Assembly (NCBI GenBank): GCA_037074615.1
Contig: CM073532.1
Location: forward strand, 14,654,001-14,718,000
Origin: Leucaena leucocephala
Taxonomy: Eukaryota > Streptophyta > Magnoliopsida > Fabales > Fabaceae
Direction of reading: 5' to 3'
DNA: 64,000 nucleotides
Part shown: positions 23,414-35,341 of the stretch, in pieces
How positions within the stretch are numbered: position 1 is the first letter of the stretch
Layout: each line of letters begins with the position of its first letter
Notes under the pieces: generated by a model
Told to the model about the DNA's origin: nothing
Seen by the model: the letters and a program-made list of their open reading frames with translations, nothing else
Database searches by the model: none
Program-made: the position numbers and the translations under genes

Positions 23414-26400
23414 CTATTTGTAACATCCTGATTTTTGGTCTAGTTGAACTGGGAGGTAGTCTGATATGGGCAGGCTGCTAAACCCGTAGTCCTAGGGTAG
23501 TAATCTGATATGGGCGGATTACTTACCTGAATTTTGTAGGATCCGAGGAATGAGCTAAGTCCTTCAGGATTTAAAGATAAGTTAAGCCTTTAACCTACAG
23601 AATCGGGACAGTTCATATAGGTTCAAAATGAGGAATGTGAGGAATATCCTAAGTCTTAAGCCTAGTAATTCTGCAGGAAGCTTGATATGGGCTGGCTCCT
23701 GTGTAAGATAACCTGATATGGGCGGGTTGTCTAGCTTTTCAATTAACGATGACTCCCGAAGAGTTTTAGGGATGAGTTATTGAAAGAGAATTTCTAGAAC
23801 TTAAGATAAAGGATGAGAAGATGAGCAATGAGGCCAGAAAGAGAATGCAGGGGCAAAATCGTAATTATGGGAAAGATCGGGCTGGTAGCCGATGAGTACC
23901 ATATTTTGCCATAAAATAGAGAAAATTATGCTGATCATTTCATTGAACTGTGAAATGAGCATACGAGGTCTCTATGAGTATGAAAGAATTATCGAAAGTT
24001 TAAGGACAAAAGGTGGGGTCCTTAAGTGTAATTTTAGCCAAATAAAAAGGGACTTAAATGAAAAGAAGAAAAGTTCCTTGGGGCTAAAGTGTAATTAAAG
24101 AAAGTCAGGCCGGAAGTGGTTTGGACTGTCCGACGGCATTTCAGTCCCAGATTTCACCGGTAGAGAGAGCAAGGGACGCTCGGTAATCTAGCTTAATACC
24201 GGAATTTTTGAAGACTCCAGATAGCCAGAAATGGACTGATCGTCCAAAAGTTATAAAAATTCATACCAGATATCCTAGATTTCAGATCTAGGTGAGAAAA
24301 TACAGGATGATACGTCCTTATGGGGAGGATGTCAGGAAACTGACAGAATACCGATAGGAAGCCTGTAGAAAAAGTTATTCGCAAATTAGAAAATCCAGAC
24401 GGGAGTGTGAGGCCTCCGGGTATCCGACAGGGAGATTTATCGGTATTTGAAAAGGGACTGAATGAGTTCGGATGACCTCAGTCAGATGACTGATATGACT
24501 CATAGGGATGTCTGAACACCGCAGACTAGTGTATCAGACAGAATGAGCCGGTGTCCGGATATGTGTATAAACGGTGAAAAATAGATTAAATATTCAATAA
24601 ACATTAACGGGGGGAGATTCCTCGTAATACGTGCCATGAAGGTAATGGACCCTGAGAGGCCCAATAATGGCGCCAACAAGGCCCAGTAAGACACTTGGAC
24701 TGATAGGTGGGCCAGTGTCCAGCAGGACCCCGGAAAAGTGCGAAATTACGAAAATGCCCCTGTGTTGTACTAAAGGGGTAGGAGGTGAATGAGGCCATTT
24801 TGGTCATTCTGGAAAGGCCCAGAAGCCAGGGCACATACAGATAAAGTTACTTAGAGTCAGTATATGCCCTGACAGAGTACAGAAGGGTGTAAAATGACGA
24901 TTTTACCCTTAGGGTTAAAATAGTGCAAGAAAGGGCACCCAGGGGTATATTGGTAATTTACAAAGGGCTGTTTCTTGGGAATCATGCCATCAGAGTACTT
25001 GGGCTAGATCAGAGACCCAAGATGATATTCCCAGGCCCAAAAATGTAGGCCCAGTGATATGTGAGAAAAAGTGGCATTAAAATATTATTTTAATGCTGTT
25101 GCAATAAAGTAAAGTTACTCGGTCGGCACGATAACTGAGGAGGTGATCAGATAAAGTCCGGGACTTATCTGGATAGCATTGGAAGGCGTGAAAGGTCCCT
25201 TCCAGGTGCCACATGGCGCATTCTTAGAGGCAGAAGAAAAGTTGAGGGCACGTATTACGGTGCAAGACTCTGGACCGGTACTGGATTGGACTGAACTGCT
25301 GAGTCAGCTGATGAGGTATCCAGGAATTGTGACATGTGAAGAATGTGGCGATGAGGTGTCCCGGTGAGGTGTCCTGGATGATGTCATGCATGATACAGTA
25401 AAAAGGAATAAAGAAAAATAGGAAAATCCAGGAAAAACCAGGACCACATGTTCAGATAGCTTCAAAATTACAGAAATGCCATCCATTAAAGCTATAAATA
25501 CCCCCTTCCCCTCCCATTTTATGCATCCCACGTTTTTGGCAAGAAAAGAGAGAGAAAGAAGAGAGAGAAGGAGAAAGAAAGAAAGAAAGGAAGTTATGGT
25601 GGAGTTGGAAGCAATATAGAAGTTCTGTAGTTCTGCTTTTGAGGTAGTAACTAATCCTAGCTCTTATGTAATGTCTTTGTGATTTGTTGTGCTATTGTTT
25701 GGTTGGATTCTTGTCTTATATGTTATGCTTGAAGCTCTATTCCAATGCTATGATCATATGTTATTGAATATGGAAGCACGCAGCATACTTATCTGTACAC
25801 AATCACAAGCAAGCACCGTCACTCTGCATTACATATATTGTTATGATTATTACTACTGAGATTCCCCCGAATCTCATTCCCATATATAACATTACAGGGG
25901 AGGTTCTGTCAAAATTAAAATCTGGAAATTTTAAGAGACGCCGTTAGGCTGCCAAAATTCTGGCAACGAAGAAGGAACAAAGAGAGGAACTGATACGTAC
26001 TGTGTACGTAGGTGCTGTCTAAGGAGGCTGGAAGTGAGTGGACCTAGCCGGTTCATCCAGTCTTTCCTGGGTACTTACGTAGAATGGCAGTTCCTACGAG
26101 AATTACCGAATTGGTACAAGATCGGTTACTCTCTACAGAAGGAATGTAGCGGTTGTGCTGCCGGAGTTTAGGCAGGGAAAGATGTAATAGAAATATGAGA
26201 AATTTTGTGTATGCCCTGTTGTATGACATTTTATTATTTAATAATAAATATTGTTTGGCATGTTCAATTTGTGAATGATGAATTAAAAGAGAAATTCGCA
26301 GGTCCTGAGGTAGCAGTGGTTTGACCTCAGTTTGACCTAGTAAACGAAGGAGTTTGGCTATGAAATTTGGTGAGCCAGTAGTACACATCTGGGGCATTCC

Positions 26401-26585
26401 GTGGATAGGTAATAAGCCTTATTTGGATGTGTAGAATGAGATAAATTAATTTTCAAATTAAAGGTCCAGAATAAGGAACTTAAGAGTAAAATTTTGGATT
26501 TCTGGGCTTAAATTAAGTTATAATCAAGCTAATATTGCTTCCGCAAGTGTACTCTGAGGAGTCTAAGGAAGGATGTTTCACTATT
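23414..26585 (+). mobile_element. Solo gypsy LTR with TSD CTATT
   Basis: LTR 23419-26580 (3162 bp) runs TGTAACATCC to GGATGTTTCA. CTATT occurs at 23414-23418 and 26581-26585. Plus orientation. U3 has four TGATATGGGC motifs (23462, 23506, 23683, 23714). The TATA box is at 25492, a GA-rich tract follows at about 25540-25590, and a hairpin lies at 25858-25875. No interior is present. It is inserted beside palindrome array 5. Confidence 0.95.
25492..25501 (+). promoter_or_regulatory. LTR TATA box
   Basis: CTATAAATAC followed by a C-rich stretch and a GA-rich leader, in LTR orientation. Confidence 0.65.
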
Positions 26586-26592
26586 CACCCTA

Positions 26593-26727
26593 GTCGCGAC
26601 CTGAGTATTGGCTAGTTGTGACTCATATTCTCTGTGATCTTTCATCACGACCTTCTCCATCTATTCGTCACGACTTGACATCTCTGTGTCCTTTAGTCGC
26701 GACCTAACTATGTCCTTTAGTTGCGAC
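26593..26727 (-). repeat. GTCGCGAC palindrome array (array 5)
   Basis: Copies start at 26593, 26615, 26644, 26667, 26696 and 26720; intervals are 22, 29, 23, 29 and 24 bp. Several are CpG-decayed. It corresponds to the leader array at 37054-37439 of the young non-autonomous element (both contain GAGTATTGG after the first unit). Confidence 0.8.
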
Positions 26728-28543
26728 CTAACTCCTACCTAGACGCCTTCATAACTTGGACATCCCATCATCCTTACTGTAGCGTCTGGTCATCGGATGA
26801 TACCTCGAGCTACTCTTGCGGCTCCCTAACCTTGAACTGGTCAGCTTCTGTCTCTACCAACAGAGGAAACTATTACTCCGACATTATCATGCTTAGCCCA
26901 GCCACATCGTGTTTAGGATCATGAGACCTCTGCGGTAACGGCTGACTAAGAGTACTCTATCGTAATCATATCCTTCATAAGTGAAACATCCTTCCTTAGA
27001 CCCTTCAGAGTACACTTACGGAAGCAATCTTAACTTTATTAATTCTCTCCTGCCGATAATCCTGGCAGAAAATAACTGTACTGATTCGGTAATTCCCCAT
27101 GAGAACTACCATTCTACGTAAGTACCCAGGAAAGACTGGATGGACCGGCTAGATCCACTCACTTTCAGCCTCCTTAGATAGCACCTACGTACACAGTACT
27201 TTGTATAGTCTACCAGCACAACGGCATTTTCTAGAAAATATCTTTGAATCTTAACCTTAACCTTAACCTCAAAAACATGAATTTCCATTAATTGTTCCAG
27301 CACACATAACCAATCTCTTTGGCCTTCATACATTCATATACATTATGGGGTTATGCCATAATTATTTGATACACTTATTTCATCATTTACTATTTTTCCT
27401 TTTCATCATGAACATTGTTGCTCTAACTTGTCATATAACAACATTACATGCAACAATTCGCACATTTATTACATAATATTCAAATCTTCCAATTCCCAAC
27501 CTCTCTTCATGCCTCTTTATCTTCTTTACTCATTCGTAAACCTATGGGATTGGGATTACATGGATGGGGTGAGATTTCTGGGGAAATCTCAGTAGCAAAC
27601 GGTACTAAACAATGCATGCATTAAAGTAAATACTTGTGCTTGCTTGTGAAAGTGTAAACATTGTGTAATGTGCATGCTTCCATGTAACATATGAAATACA
27701 ATTGGCCAAGGTAATCATAGAAACAGAGCTTCAATCATATACACATGCACACAATTCAACAAAGTCATAGCACAATCAAGCATAACATTCAATACATATA
27801 AGTTTAGGGTAAGTTTATTACCTTATTGCTTTACTTCTTTCCACTTTAACTTTGCTTCTTCCTTCTTACCTTTCCTTGCTATGTGGCTGCCCTCTTTTGA
27901 GCACACCAAGCAAATCCTAACATCACATTACCATCCAACCATTACAATCTAACTTCTCTTGAACACTAAGCTTACTTTAAGTAACATAACTTCCTTTAAT
28001 CTTTACCAATTGACTTGGCCTTTGAATCAATTGATGTCTTGACCTTACCCTACACAATTTGGCCTTTTGAATCCATTTATGAACTCAAAACAACCAAATT
28101 CCAGCAACTATGCACTGTTCCGGACAGATTTAAAAAACATGCATAATTCTTTCAAAAATTCTCATTTTGATTCCAATGCTTCCCATACTTGTTCCTCCAC
28201 TTTCCCCACACACAAAATCTCATTTTAAGACCATTGGAAGTATCAAAATTATGAAATTCAAATCACTGTTCGTGGAGTGAACAGTACCGTACGGAATTTT
28301 CAACATTACAACCTTTAATTCCAATGGTTTCCAAGGTTCAAAATCTTTCCAATCCTACACAAAGTCATCATATAAACTCAATGGAAGCATTAAATCATTG
28401 AAATTCCATCTCTTTCTATCATGAACAGTGCAAACTGAAATGTTCTTCCATGGTAAAGTTAAGAACATCAACTTAATCCAACAATCAACCATGCAACTAG
28501 CTTGTTTAAGCTTGTCTAAACTATCTATGACATAAAACTCATG

Positions 28544-31500
28544 TTCCTTGTAACATCTTGATTTTTGGTCTAGGAGAACTGGGAAGTAGTCTGATATGGG
28601 CAGGCTGCTAAAACCGTAGTCCCAGGGTAGTAATCTGATATGGGCGGATCACTTACCTGTATTTTGTAGGATCCGAGGGATGAGCTAAGTCCTTCAGGAT
28701 GTAAAGATGAGTTAAGTCTTTAACCTACAGAATCGGGACAGTTCGCCTAGGTTCAAAATGAGGAATGTGAGGAATATCCTAAGTCTTAAGCCTAGGAATT
28801 CTGCAGGAAGCTTGATATGGGCTGGCTCCTGTGTAAGATAACCTGATATGGGCGGGTCGTCGAGCTTTTCAATTAACGATGACACCCGAAGAGTTTAAGG
28901 GATGAGTTATTGAAAGAGAATTTCTAGAACTTAAGATGAAGGATAAGAAGATGAGAATAGATGCCAGAAAGAGAATGTAGGGGCAAAATCATAATTATGG
29001 GAAAGATCGGGCTGGTAGCCGATGAGTACCATATTTTGCCAGAAAATAGAGAAAATTATGCTGATCATTTCACTGAACTGTGAAATGTGCATACGAGGTC
29101 TCTATGAGTATGAAAGAATTATGGAAAGTTTAAGGACAAAAAGGTGGGGTCCTTAAGTGTAATTTTAGCCAAATAAAAAGAGACTTAAATAAAAAGAAGA
29201 AAAGTTCCATGGGGCTAAATTGTAATTAAAGAAAGTCAGGCCGGAAGTGGTTTGGACTGTCCGAAAACATTTCAGTCCCAGATTTCACCGGTAGAGAGAG
29301 TAAGGGACGCTCGGTAATCTGGCTTAATGCAGGAATTTTTGAAGACTCCAGATAGCCAGAAATGGACTGATCGTCCAAAAGTTATAAAAATTCCTACCGG
29401 ATATCCTAGATTTCAGATCTAGGTGAGAAAATACAGGATGATACGTCCTTATGGGGCGGATGTCGGGAAACTGACAGAATACCGATACGAGGCCTGTAGA
29501 AAAAGTTATTCGCAAATTAGAAAATCCAGACGGGAGTGTGAGGCCTCCGGGTATCCGATAGGGAAATTTATCGATATTTGAAAAGGGACTGAATGGGTTC
29601 GGATAACCTCGGTCAGATGATTGATATGACTCACAGGGATGCCTGAACACCGCAGGCTAGTGTATCCGACAGAATGAGCCGGTGTCCGGATATGTGTATA
29701 AACGGTGAAAAATAGATAAAATATTCAATAATCATTGACGGGGGAAGATTCCTCGTAATGCGTGCCATGAAGGTATTGAACCCAGAGAGGCCCAATAATG
29801 GCGCCAACAAAGGCCCAGTAAGACGCTTGGACTGATAGGTGGGCCAGCATCCGGTAGAACCCCAGAAAAGTGCGAAATTATGAAAATGCCCCTATGTTGT
29901 ACTAAAGGGGTAGTAGATGAATGAGGGCATTTTGGTCATTCTGGACAGGCCCAGGAGCCAAGGCACATACAGATAAAGTTACTTAGAGTCAGTATATGCC
30001 CTGACAGAGTACAGAAGGGTGTGAAATGACGATTTTACCCTTAGGGTTAAAATAGTGCAAGAAAGGGCACCCAGGGGTATTTTGGTAATTTGCCAAGGGA
30101 TATTTCTTGGGAATCGAGCCATCAGAGTACTGGAGCTTGATCAGGATCCAAGATAACATACCCAGAGCCCAAAAACGTAGGCCCAGTGATATGTGGGAAA
30201 AAGTGGCATTAAAATAGTATTTTAATGTTGTTGCAATAAAGTAAAGTTACTCGGTCGGCACGATAACCGAGGAGGTGATAAGATAAAGTCCGGGACTTAT
30301 CTGGATAGCATTGGAAGGTGTGAAAGATCCCTTCCAGGTGCCACGTGGCGCAATCTTAGAGGCAGAAGAAAAGTTGAGGACACGTATTACGGTGCAAGAC
30401 TCTGGACCGGTGCTGGATTGGACTGAACTGCTGAGTCAGCTGATGAGGTGTCCAGGAATTGTGACATGTGAAGAATGTGGCGATGAGGTGTCCCGGTGAG
30501 GTGTCCTGGATGATGTCATGCATGATGCAGTAAAAAGGAATAAAGAAAAATAGGAAAATCCAGGAAAAACCAGGACCACATGTTCAGATGGCTTCAAAAT
30601 TACAGAAATGCCATCCATTAAAGCTATAAATACCCCCTTCCCCTCCCATTTTATGCATCCCACGTTTTTGGCAAGAAAAGAGAGAGAAAGAAGAGAGAGA
30701 AGGAGAAAGAAAGAAAGAAAGAAAGGAAGTTCTGGTGGAGTTGGAAGCAGTATAGAAGTTCTGGAGTTCTGCTTTTGAGGTAGCAACTAATCCTAGCTCT
30801 TATGTAATGTCTTTGTGATTTGTTGTGCTTTTGTTTGGTTGGATTGTTGTCTTGTATGTTATGCTTGAAGCTCTATTCCAATGCTATGATCATATGTTAT
30901 TGAATATGGAAGCATGCAGCATACTTATCTGTACACAATCACAAGCAAGCACCGTCACTCTGCATAACATATATTGTTATGATTATTACTACTGAGATTC
31001 CCCCGAATCTCATTCCCAAATATAACCTTACAGGGGAGGTTCTGTCAAAATAAAATCTGGAAATTTTAAGAGACGCCGTGAGGCTGCCAAAATTCTGGCA
31101 ACGAAGAAGGAACAAAGAAAGGAACTGATACGTACTGTGTACGAAGGTGCTGTCTAAGGAGGCTGGAAGTGAGTGGACCTAGCCGGTTCATCCAGTCTTT
31201 CCTGGGTACTTACATAGAATGGTAGCTCCTACGGGAATTACCGAATCGGTACAAGATCGGTTACTTTCTACAGAAGGAATGTAGCAGTTATGCTGCCGAA
31301 TTTTTTGACAGGAGAAGATGTAATAGAAATATGAGAATTTGCTGTATGCCTTGTTGTATGACATTTTATTATTTAATAATAAATGTTGTTTGGCATGTTA
31401 AATTTGTGAATGACGAATTAAGGGAGAAATTCGCAGGTCCTGAGGTAGCAGTGTTTTGACCTCAGTTTGACCTAGTAAACGAAGGAGTTTGGCTACGAAA

Positions 31501-31720
31501 TTTGGTGAGCCAGTGATACACATCTGGGGCATTACGTGGATAGGTAATAAGCCTTGTTTGGATGTTTAGAATGAGATTAATCAGTTCTCAAATCAAAGGT
31601 TCAGAATAAGGAACTTAAGAGTAAAATTTTGAATTTCTGGGCTTAAGTTAAGATATAATCAAGCTAATATTGCTTCCGCAAGTGTACTCTGAGGAGTCTA
31701 AGGAAGGATGTTTCATTCCT
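28544..31720 (+). mobile_element. Solo gypsy LTR with TSD TTCCT
   Basis: LTR 28549-31715 (3167 bp) runs TGTAACATCT to GGATGTTTCA. TTCCT occurs at 28544-28548 and 31716-31720. The paralog near 52296 reads CTCATGTTCCTCTCACATAT without an insertion. It is the same family and orientation as 23419-26580, but the distinct TSD shows an independent event. The TATA box is at 30624-30633 and a hairpin at 30994-31011. Confidence 0.96.
30624..30633 (+). promoter_or_regulatory. LTR TATA box
   Basis: CTATAAATAC followed by a C-rich stretch and a GA-rich leader at about 30670-30725. Confidence 0.65.
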
Positions 31721-31938
31721 CTCACATATACATAGAAATTCCAGCAGCATTTCCCCAAGATTCAAGCCTCAAAACCAACTTAAACTCAGGAAGAAATCAT
31801 AAGAACAAATTCTAGAAGCAAGGGAGCAACTTACCTTACAAACTTTTCCAAGATCCTTGCTTTTTCCTTGCTTGAGAGAGAATTTTTCAAGAGCTTCCTA
31901 AGGTTCTTGCTCCCTGGTTTTGAGCTTGCAAATGGGGG

Positions 31939-31948
31939 GTATTTATAG
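31939..31948 (-). promoter_or_regulatory. TATA box of the type D LTR, abutting an insertion
   Basis: Minus-strand CTATAAATAC. The non-autonomous element inserted with its TSD at 31951-31955, so upstream promoter sequence of this LTR is now 7.6 kb away. Confidence 0.6.
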
Positions 31949-32822
31949 CAAAAGTTGAAACATCCTCCCTTACAGCCCTCAGAGTACACTAGCGGAAGCA
32001 ATATTAGCTTAAAATGGCTTAACTTCATCATTCATAATTTGAATATGCCAACATTATTTATCATTGAATCATAAAATGTCATACAATATGGCATATACAA
32101 CAAGACATATACATAATCCTCATATCTCTATTACATCTTGTTCTGCCTAAACTTCGGCAGCATAACCGCTACGCTTCAGCTGTACAAAGAACTGAACCGT
32201 ACTGATTCGGTAATTCCCTCATGAGAACTACCATTCTACGTAGTACCCAGGAAAGACTAGATGAACCGGCTAGGTCTACTCACTTCTAGCCTCCTTAGAC
32301 AGCACTACGTACACAGTACTTATCATATACTGATGTTCAGTTTTTACTCCGGCAGCATAACGGCGTCTCTTAGGATTCTCTAAATCCACTTCAGCATAAC
32401 CTCCCTGTAATGGGTTATGGATGGGGATGAGATTCGGGGGAATCTCAGTAGCAACAATCATAACAATATATGTAATGCAGAGTGACAGTGCTTGCTTGTG
32501 ATTGTGTACAGATAAGTATGCTACGTGCTTCCATGCTTAATAACATATGACCATAGCATTACAGCAGAGCTTCAGACATAACATATAAGACAACAATCCA
32601 ACCAAACAATAGCACATCAAATCACAAAGCCATTACATAGAAGTTAGGATTAGTTACTACCTGGCTAGCTCAGCAGAACCCTACTATCTCTATTCTGCTT
32701 CCAGCTCCGCCAGAATTTCCTTTCTTCCTTTCTCCTTTCTTTCTTCCTTTCCTTCCCTTTCCCTCTCTTCTTTCTCTCTCATTCTCCTCTTGCTCTTGCG
32801 TGCAAATGAAGGCCATGGGGGG

Positions 32823-32832
32823 GTATTTATAG
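32823..32832 (-). promoter_or_regulatory. LTR TATA box
   Basis: Minus-strand CTATAAATAC followed by CCCCCC and a GA-rich leader. The identical box is in the other LTR at 38423-38432, which is the copy positioned to transcribe the element. Confidence 0.65.
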
Positions 32833-33410
32833 CCTCCCTCAATGGCACAATCATAGTTTCCATGAACTTTGATCCTGCGGTCCTGGTTTTTCCTGGATTT
32901 TCCTATTTTCTTTTATTTCTCCTTTACTGCATCATCGTGCCAACTCACCATGCTGACTCAGCGCCTCATTTTTCACATGCTTGAATTCCCGGGACACCTC
33001 AGCATGCTGACTCACCATGCTGACTCACCGGTCCAGTCTCCTGCCTCGTAATGCGTGCCCTCAACTTTATCTGCTTTCTGCAGACTAATGCCATGTGGCA
33101 ACTGGAAGAGACCTTGCACGCTTCCCAATGCCACCCAGATAAGTCCCAGACTTATCTGATCACCTCCTCGGTTTACGTGCCTCCTCGGTTATCACGCCAA
33201 CCGAGTATCTTTACTTTACTGAATCATTACTTTAATGCCATGTGGCATCTTGTGGGACCCATGAGTATACCTTATCAGTTTACTTCATGGTTTCCAGATA
33301 ACCTTTCCTGTATCTGATATCCTGCCTCCGGTCTATCTCCAACCGGGTAACTATCTCTCTTGGACCTTCACCACTCTTGGCCCATACGCTTAGCGCCACT
33401 TTAGTCACTA

Positions 33411-33703
33411 GTCGCGACCTCAACATCATCTTGTCGCGACCTTACAATTCTGTGTACATTAGTCGCGACCAAAACATCTTATCGTCGCGACCAAAACATT
33501 CTATCGTCGCGACCACAACACATTTTAGTCGCGACCATAACACATTTTAGTCGCGTCTAAGGCTTTCTGCAACTATTAGTCGCGATATCACTGCTTTCTA
33601 GTCGCGACCATACTTCTTTTACGTCGCGACCATAATGCTTTCTTGTCGCGTATAGCTCTTTCTGTAACCACTAGTCGCGACCATGCTTTACTCTAGTCGC
33701 GAC
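33411..33703 (-). repeat. GTCGCGAC palindrome array (array 6, U3)
   Basis: Thirteen units start at 33411, 33433, 33462, 33484, 33506, 33528, 33550, 33579, 33601, 33623, 33645, 33674 and 33696. Intervals are exactly 22 or 29 bp (22,29,22,22,22,22,29,22,22,22,29,22). Ten are perfect; 33550, 33579 and 33645 vary in the last two bases. Spacers are not copies of each other, while the GTCGCGACC core is. Confidence 0.97.
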
Positions 33704-33936
33704 CAGAACGGTCAGCTCGTAACTCTTCAACCTTTGACCTTTACATCACCCCAAATGGCCATTCTACCCCTTGGGACTTCCACTGTTTGCACATAAGTTC
33801 CCGTACCTTTACTTACGCGCAGCTTAGTCCCTAAAAACTCTCTTATGTCTCTGGGACTTCTGCTCAAAAGGGGTCTGGTAGCCTCTCATTCTCAGGCTAT
33901 TTCCGTGTCTGAAGGCCTGAAAATTGGGATGTTACA

Positions 33937-33950
33937 TTTCTCCTCCCCTT
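33937..33950 (-). promoter_or_regulatory. Polypurine tract of the non-autonomous element
   Basis: Minus-strand AAGGGGAGGAGAAA directly precedes TGTAACATCC. Equivalent tracts are at 19050, 40665, 42501 and 56699. Confidence 0.75.
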
Positions 33951-34850
33951 TAAATAAATTTCGTCCTCGAAATTTAATCAGTACCATAGCCAAATTAACT
34001 TAACATCTGGCAAAGTATCATAACTGTACATCTCTTCGTAACATGCCTTTCTTTCTCTGGGTTAATCCAATCAGAGTTGAAATCTACTTTCCTCTTATGG
34101 ACCACTTACTGCACTTATGAGTAGTGTCCATTTCTTTCATATGAAATCCTCTCGAATATTACTGTATTCGGGAATTTCTTCTAACTACTCATCATACTTG
34201 TAGCATTTCATCTTTCTTTGCACTTAACTTCATACAGAGAGAGGACTTACGCAGCTATTCTTTCTTTACTTTGCTGCTAAACAAAAGCACATACTCTAAC
34301 ATGCATAATGCTTGGCCAACATACTGCAGGACTGCATACCTGCTTATGAATGCAAAGCTCTAACATCGGAGCTTAAGCATTCCTGTTCTAACTAGGCACA
34401 GCTCTAACACTCGGAGCTTGCATAGTTTTAGCATAATCATTAAACCTAACATCTCATGCAAAGAGTGAAAGCTCTCATTTTCTATTCTCTTTCATAGCAT
34501 AACATTCAAACATCTGATTCCTACCAAACAGGGAGCCTCTCTGTCTGTTCATACAATGCACATCTCTAGGTGCGTGTCATATTACACGTTTACTACCGTG
34601 TATCTCATTACATGCCTTTGATACGTTATCATGGCATATCTAGCCCACTCTAGCTATCTCATGGTATATTTCACCCTTTCATAACTTATCTTGTCTTATC
34701 ACAAGACTAACATAAGACTGGCTTTCTCTTTTTCATAGAACTGCGTTCTATCTCAGCCTTGCCTTAGACCCTCTTCTCTAGGTCTTCTCTAGCCTTTTAA
34801 TCTCTTTACCCCTCATCTGGGTAATCTTTATCTACTCATACTTTTCTATT

Positions 34851-34943
34851 CTTATTACATTGAGGATTTTCTTCTCTGCTTCTTATTACACAGAGGATTC
34901 TCTTCTCTGCTTCTCATTACACAGAGGATTCTCTTCTCTGCTT
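34851..34943. repeat. 31-bp tandem repeat, three copies
   Basis: Units start at 34851, 34882 and 34913 and share CTTCTCTGCTTCT. The older colinear interior near 19795 has one unit. Confidence 0.85.
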
Positions 34944-35200
34944 CTCAGGCATACTTCTACAAAACTTTGAATCTCAGTACTCAGATTTAAACTTGGACTC
35001 CATCTTCGTTTAAGGGAAAGCTAAGTTCAGTCTGTAGACTAGAGGCTACCTGAGGAAAATCATTATAAAACAATTTCTCTGGGTCAGGTTATCAACTAGT
35101 GAAACTTCCTTACCTTAACTTCGTCTTTGGCATTCATCTTCCCCAAGAGATACTACATCATACTCATGTCTCATGGCTCATTACTTTCCTTAGGCTAGGT

Positions 35201-35341
35201 CTAACTGCGACCTCGGGATCTAACTACGATCAACCGTTAGCCTCTTCAGAATCTAACTGCGACTCTGAATCTGTTAGGATCTAACTGCGACCCTGGAGCC
35301 ATGTTAGGATCTAACTGTGACCCTCCAGAATCTAACTGCGA
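35201..35341. repeat. Short repeat CTAACTGYGA, six copies
   Basis: CTAACTGCGA or close variants start at 35201, 35220, 35253, 35281, 35311 and 35332, often preceded by GGAT or GAAT. A related cluster lies at about 20060-20215 in the older interior. Confidence 0.75.

Larger units (their letters stand above)
19050..26981 (-). mobile_element. Non-coding interior of a gypsy element (interrupted)
   Basis: Starts with a polypurine tract (19050-19062) and the block AAATAAATTTCGTCC. Segments 19050-20364, 22317-23413 and 26586-26981 are colinear with the interior of the complete non-autonomous element at 33937-37440. Two solo LTRs interrupt it (20370-22311 and 23419-26580). It has no gag or pol. It includes a small CTAACTGYGA repeat region (about 20060-20215) and palindrome array 5. 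The right end stops at 26981 without a primer-binding site, so the 5' end is lost. Confidence 0.7.
31956..33936 (-). mobile_element. 3' LTR of the non-autonomous element
   Basis: 1981 bp. TATA box at 32823-32832, CT-rich tract at about 32710-32790, hairpin at 32430-32447 and palindrome array at 33411-33703. In element sense the array lies in U3, about 580-870 bp upstream of the TATA box. Confidence 0.95.

Noticed and set aside
16111..26981. Pairing LTR 16111-19049 with the LTR starting at 26982 as one element
   Set aside because: Their outer ends differ (TGTCACATCC versus TGAAACATCC) and there is no primer site before 26982.
27248..27272. CCTTAA repeats resembling telomeric DNA
   Set aside because: Only about three hexamers, and the unit is not the plant TTTAGGG repeat.
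33411..33703. CRISPR-like look of short repeats with variable spacers
   Set aside because: The genome is a plant nucleus, the repeat is only 8-9 bp, spacers are 13-21 bp and there are no cas genes; the arrays lie inside LTR retrotransposons.
33411..33703. CAMTA-type CGCG box as the explanation of the palindrome
   Set aside because: The known consensus is (A/C/G)CGCG(C/G/T); the core here is TCGCGA, which does not fit on either side.
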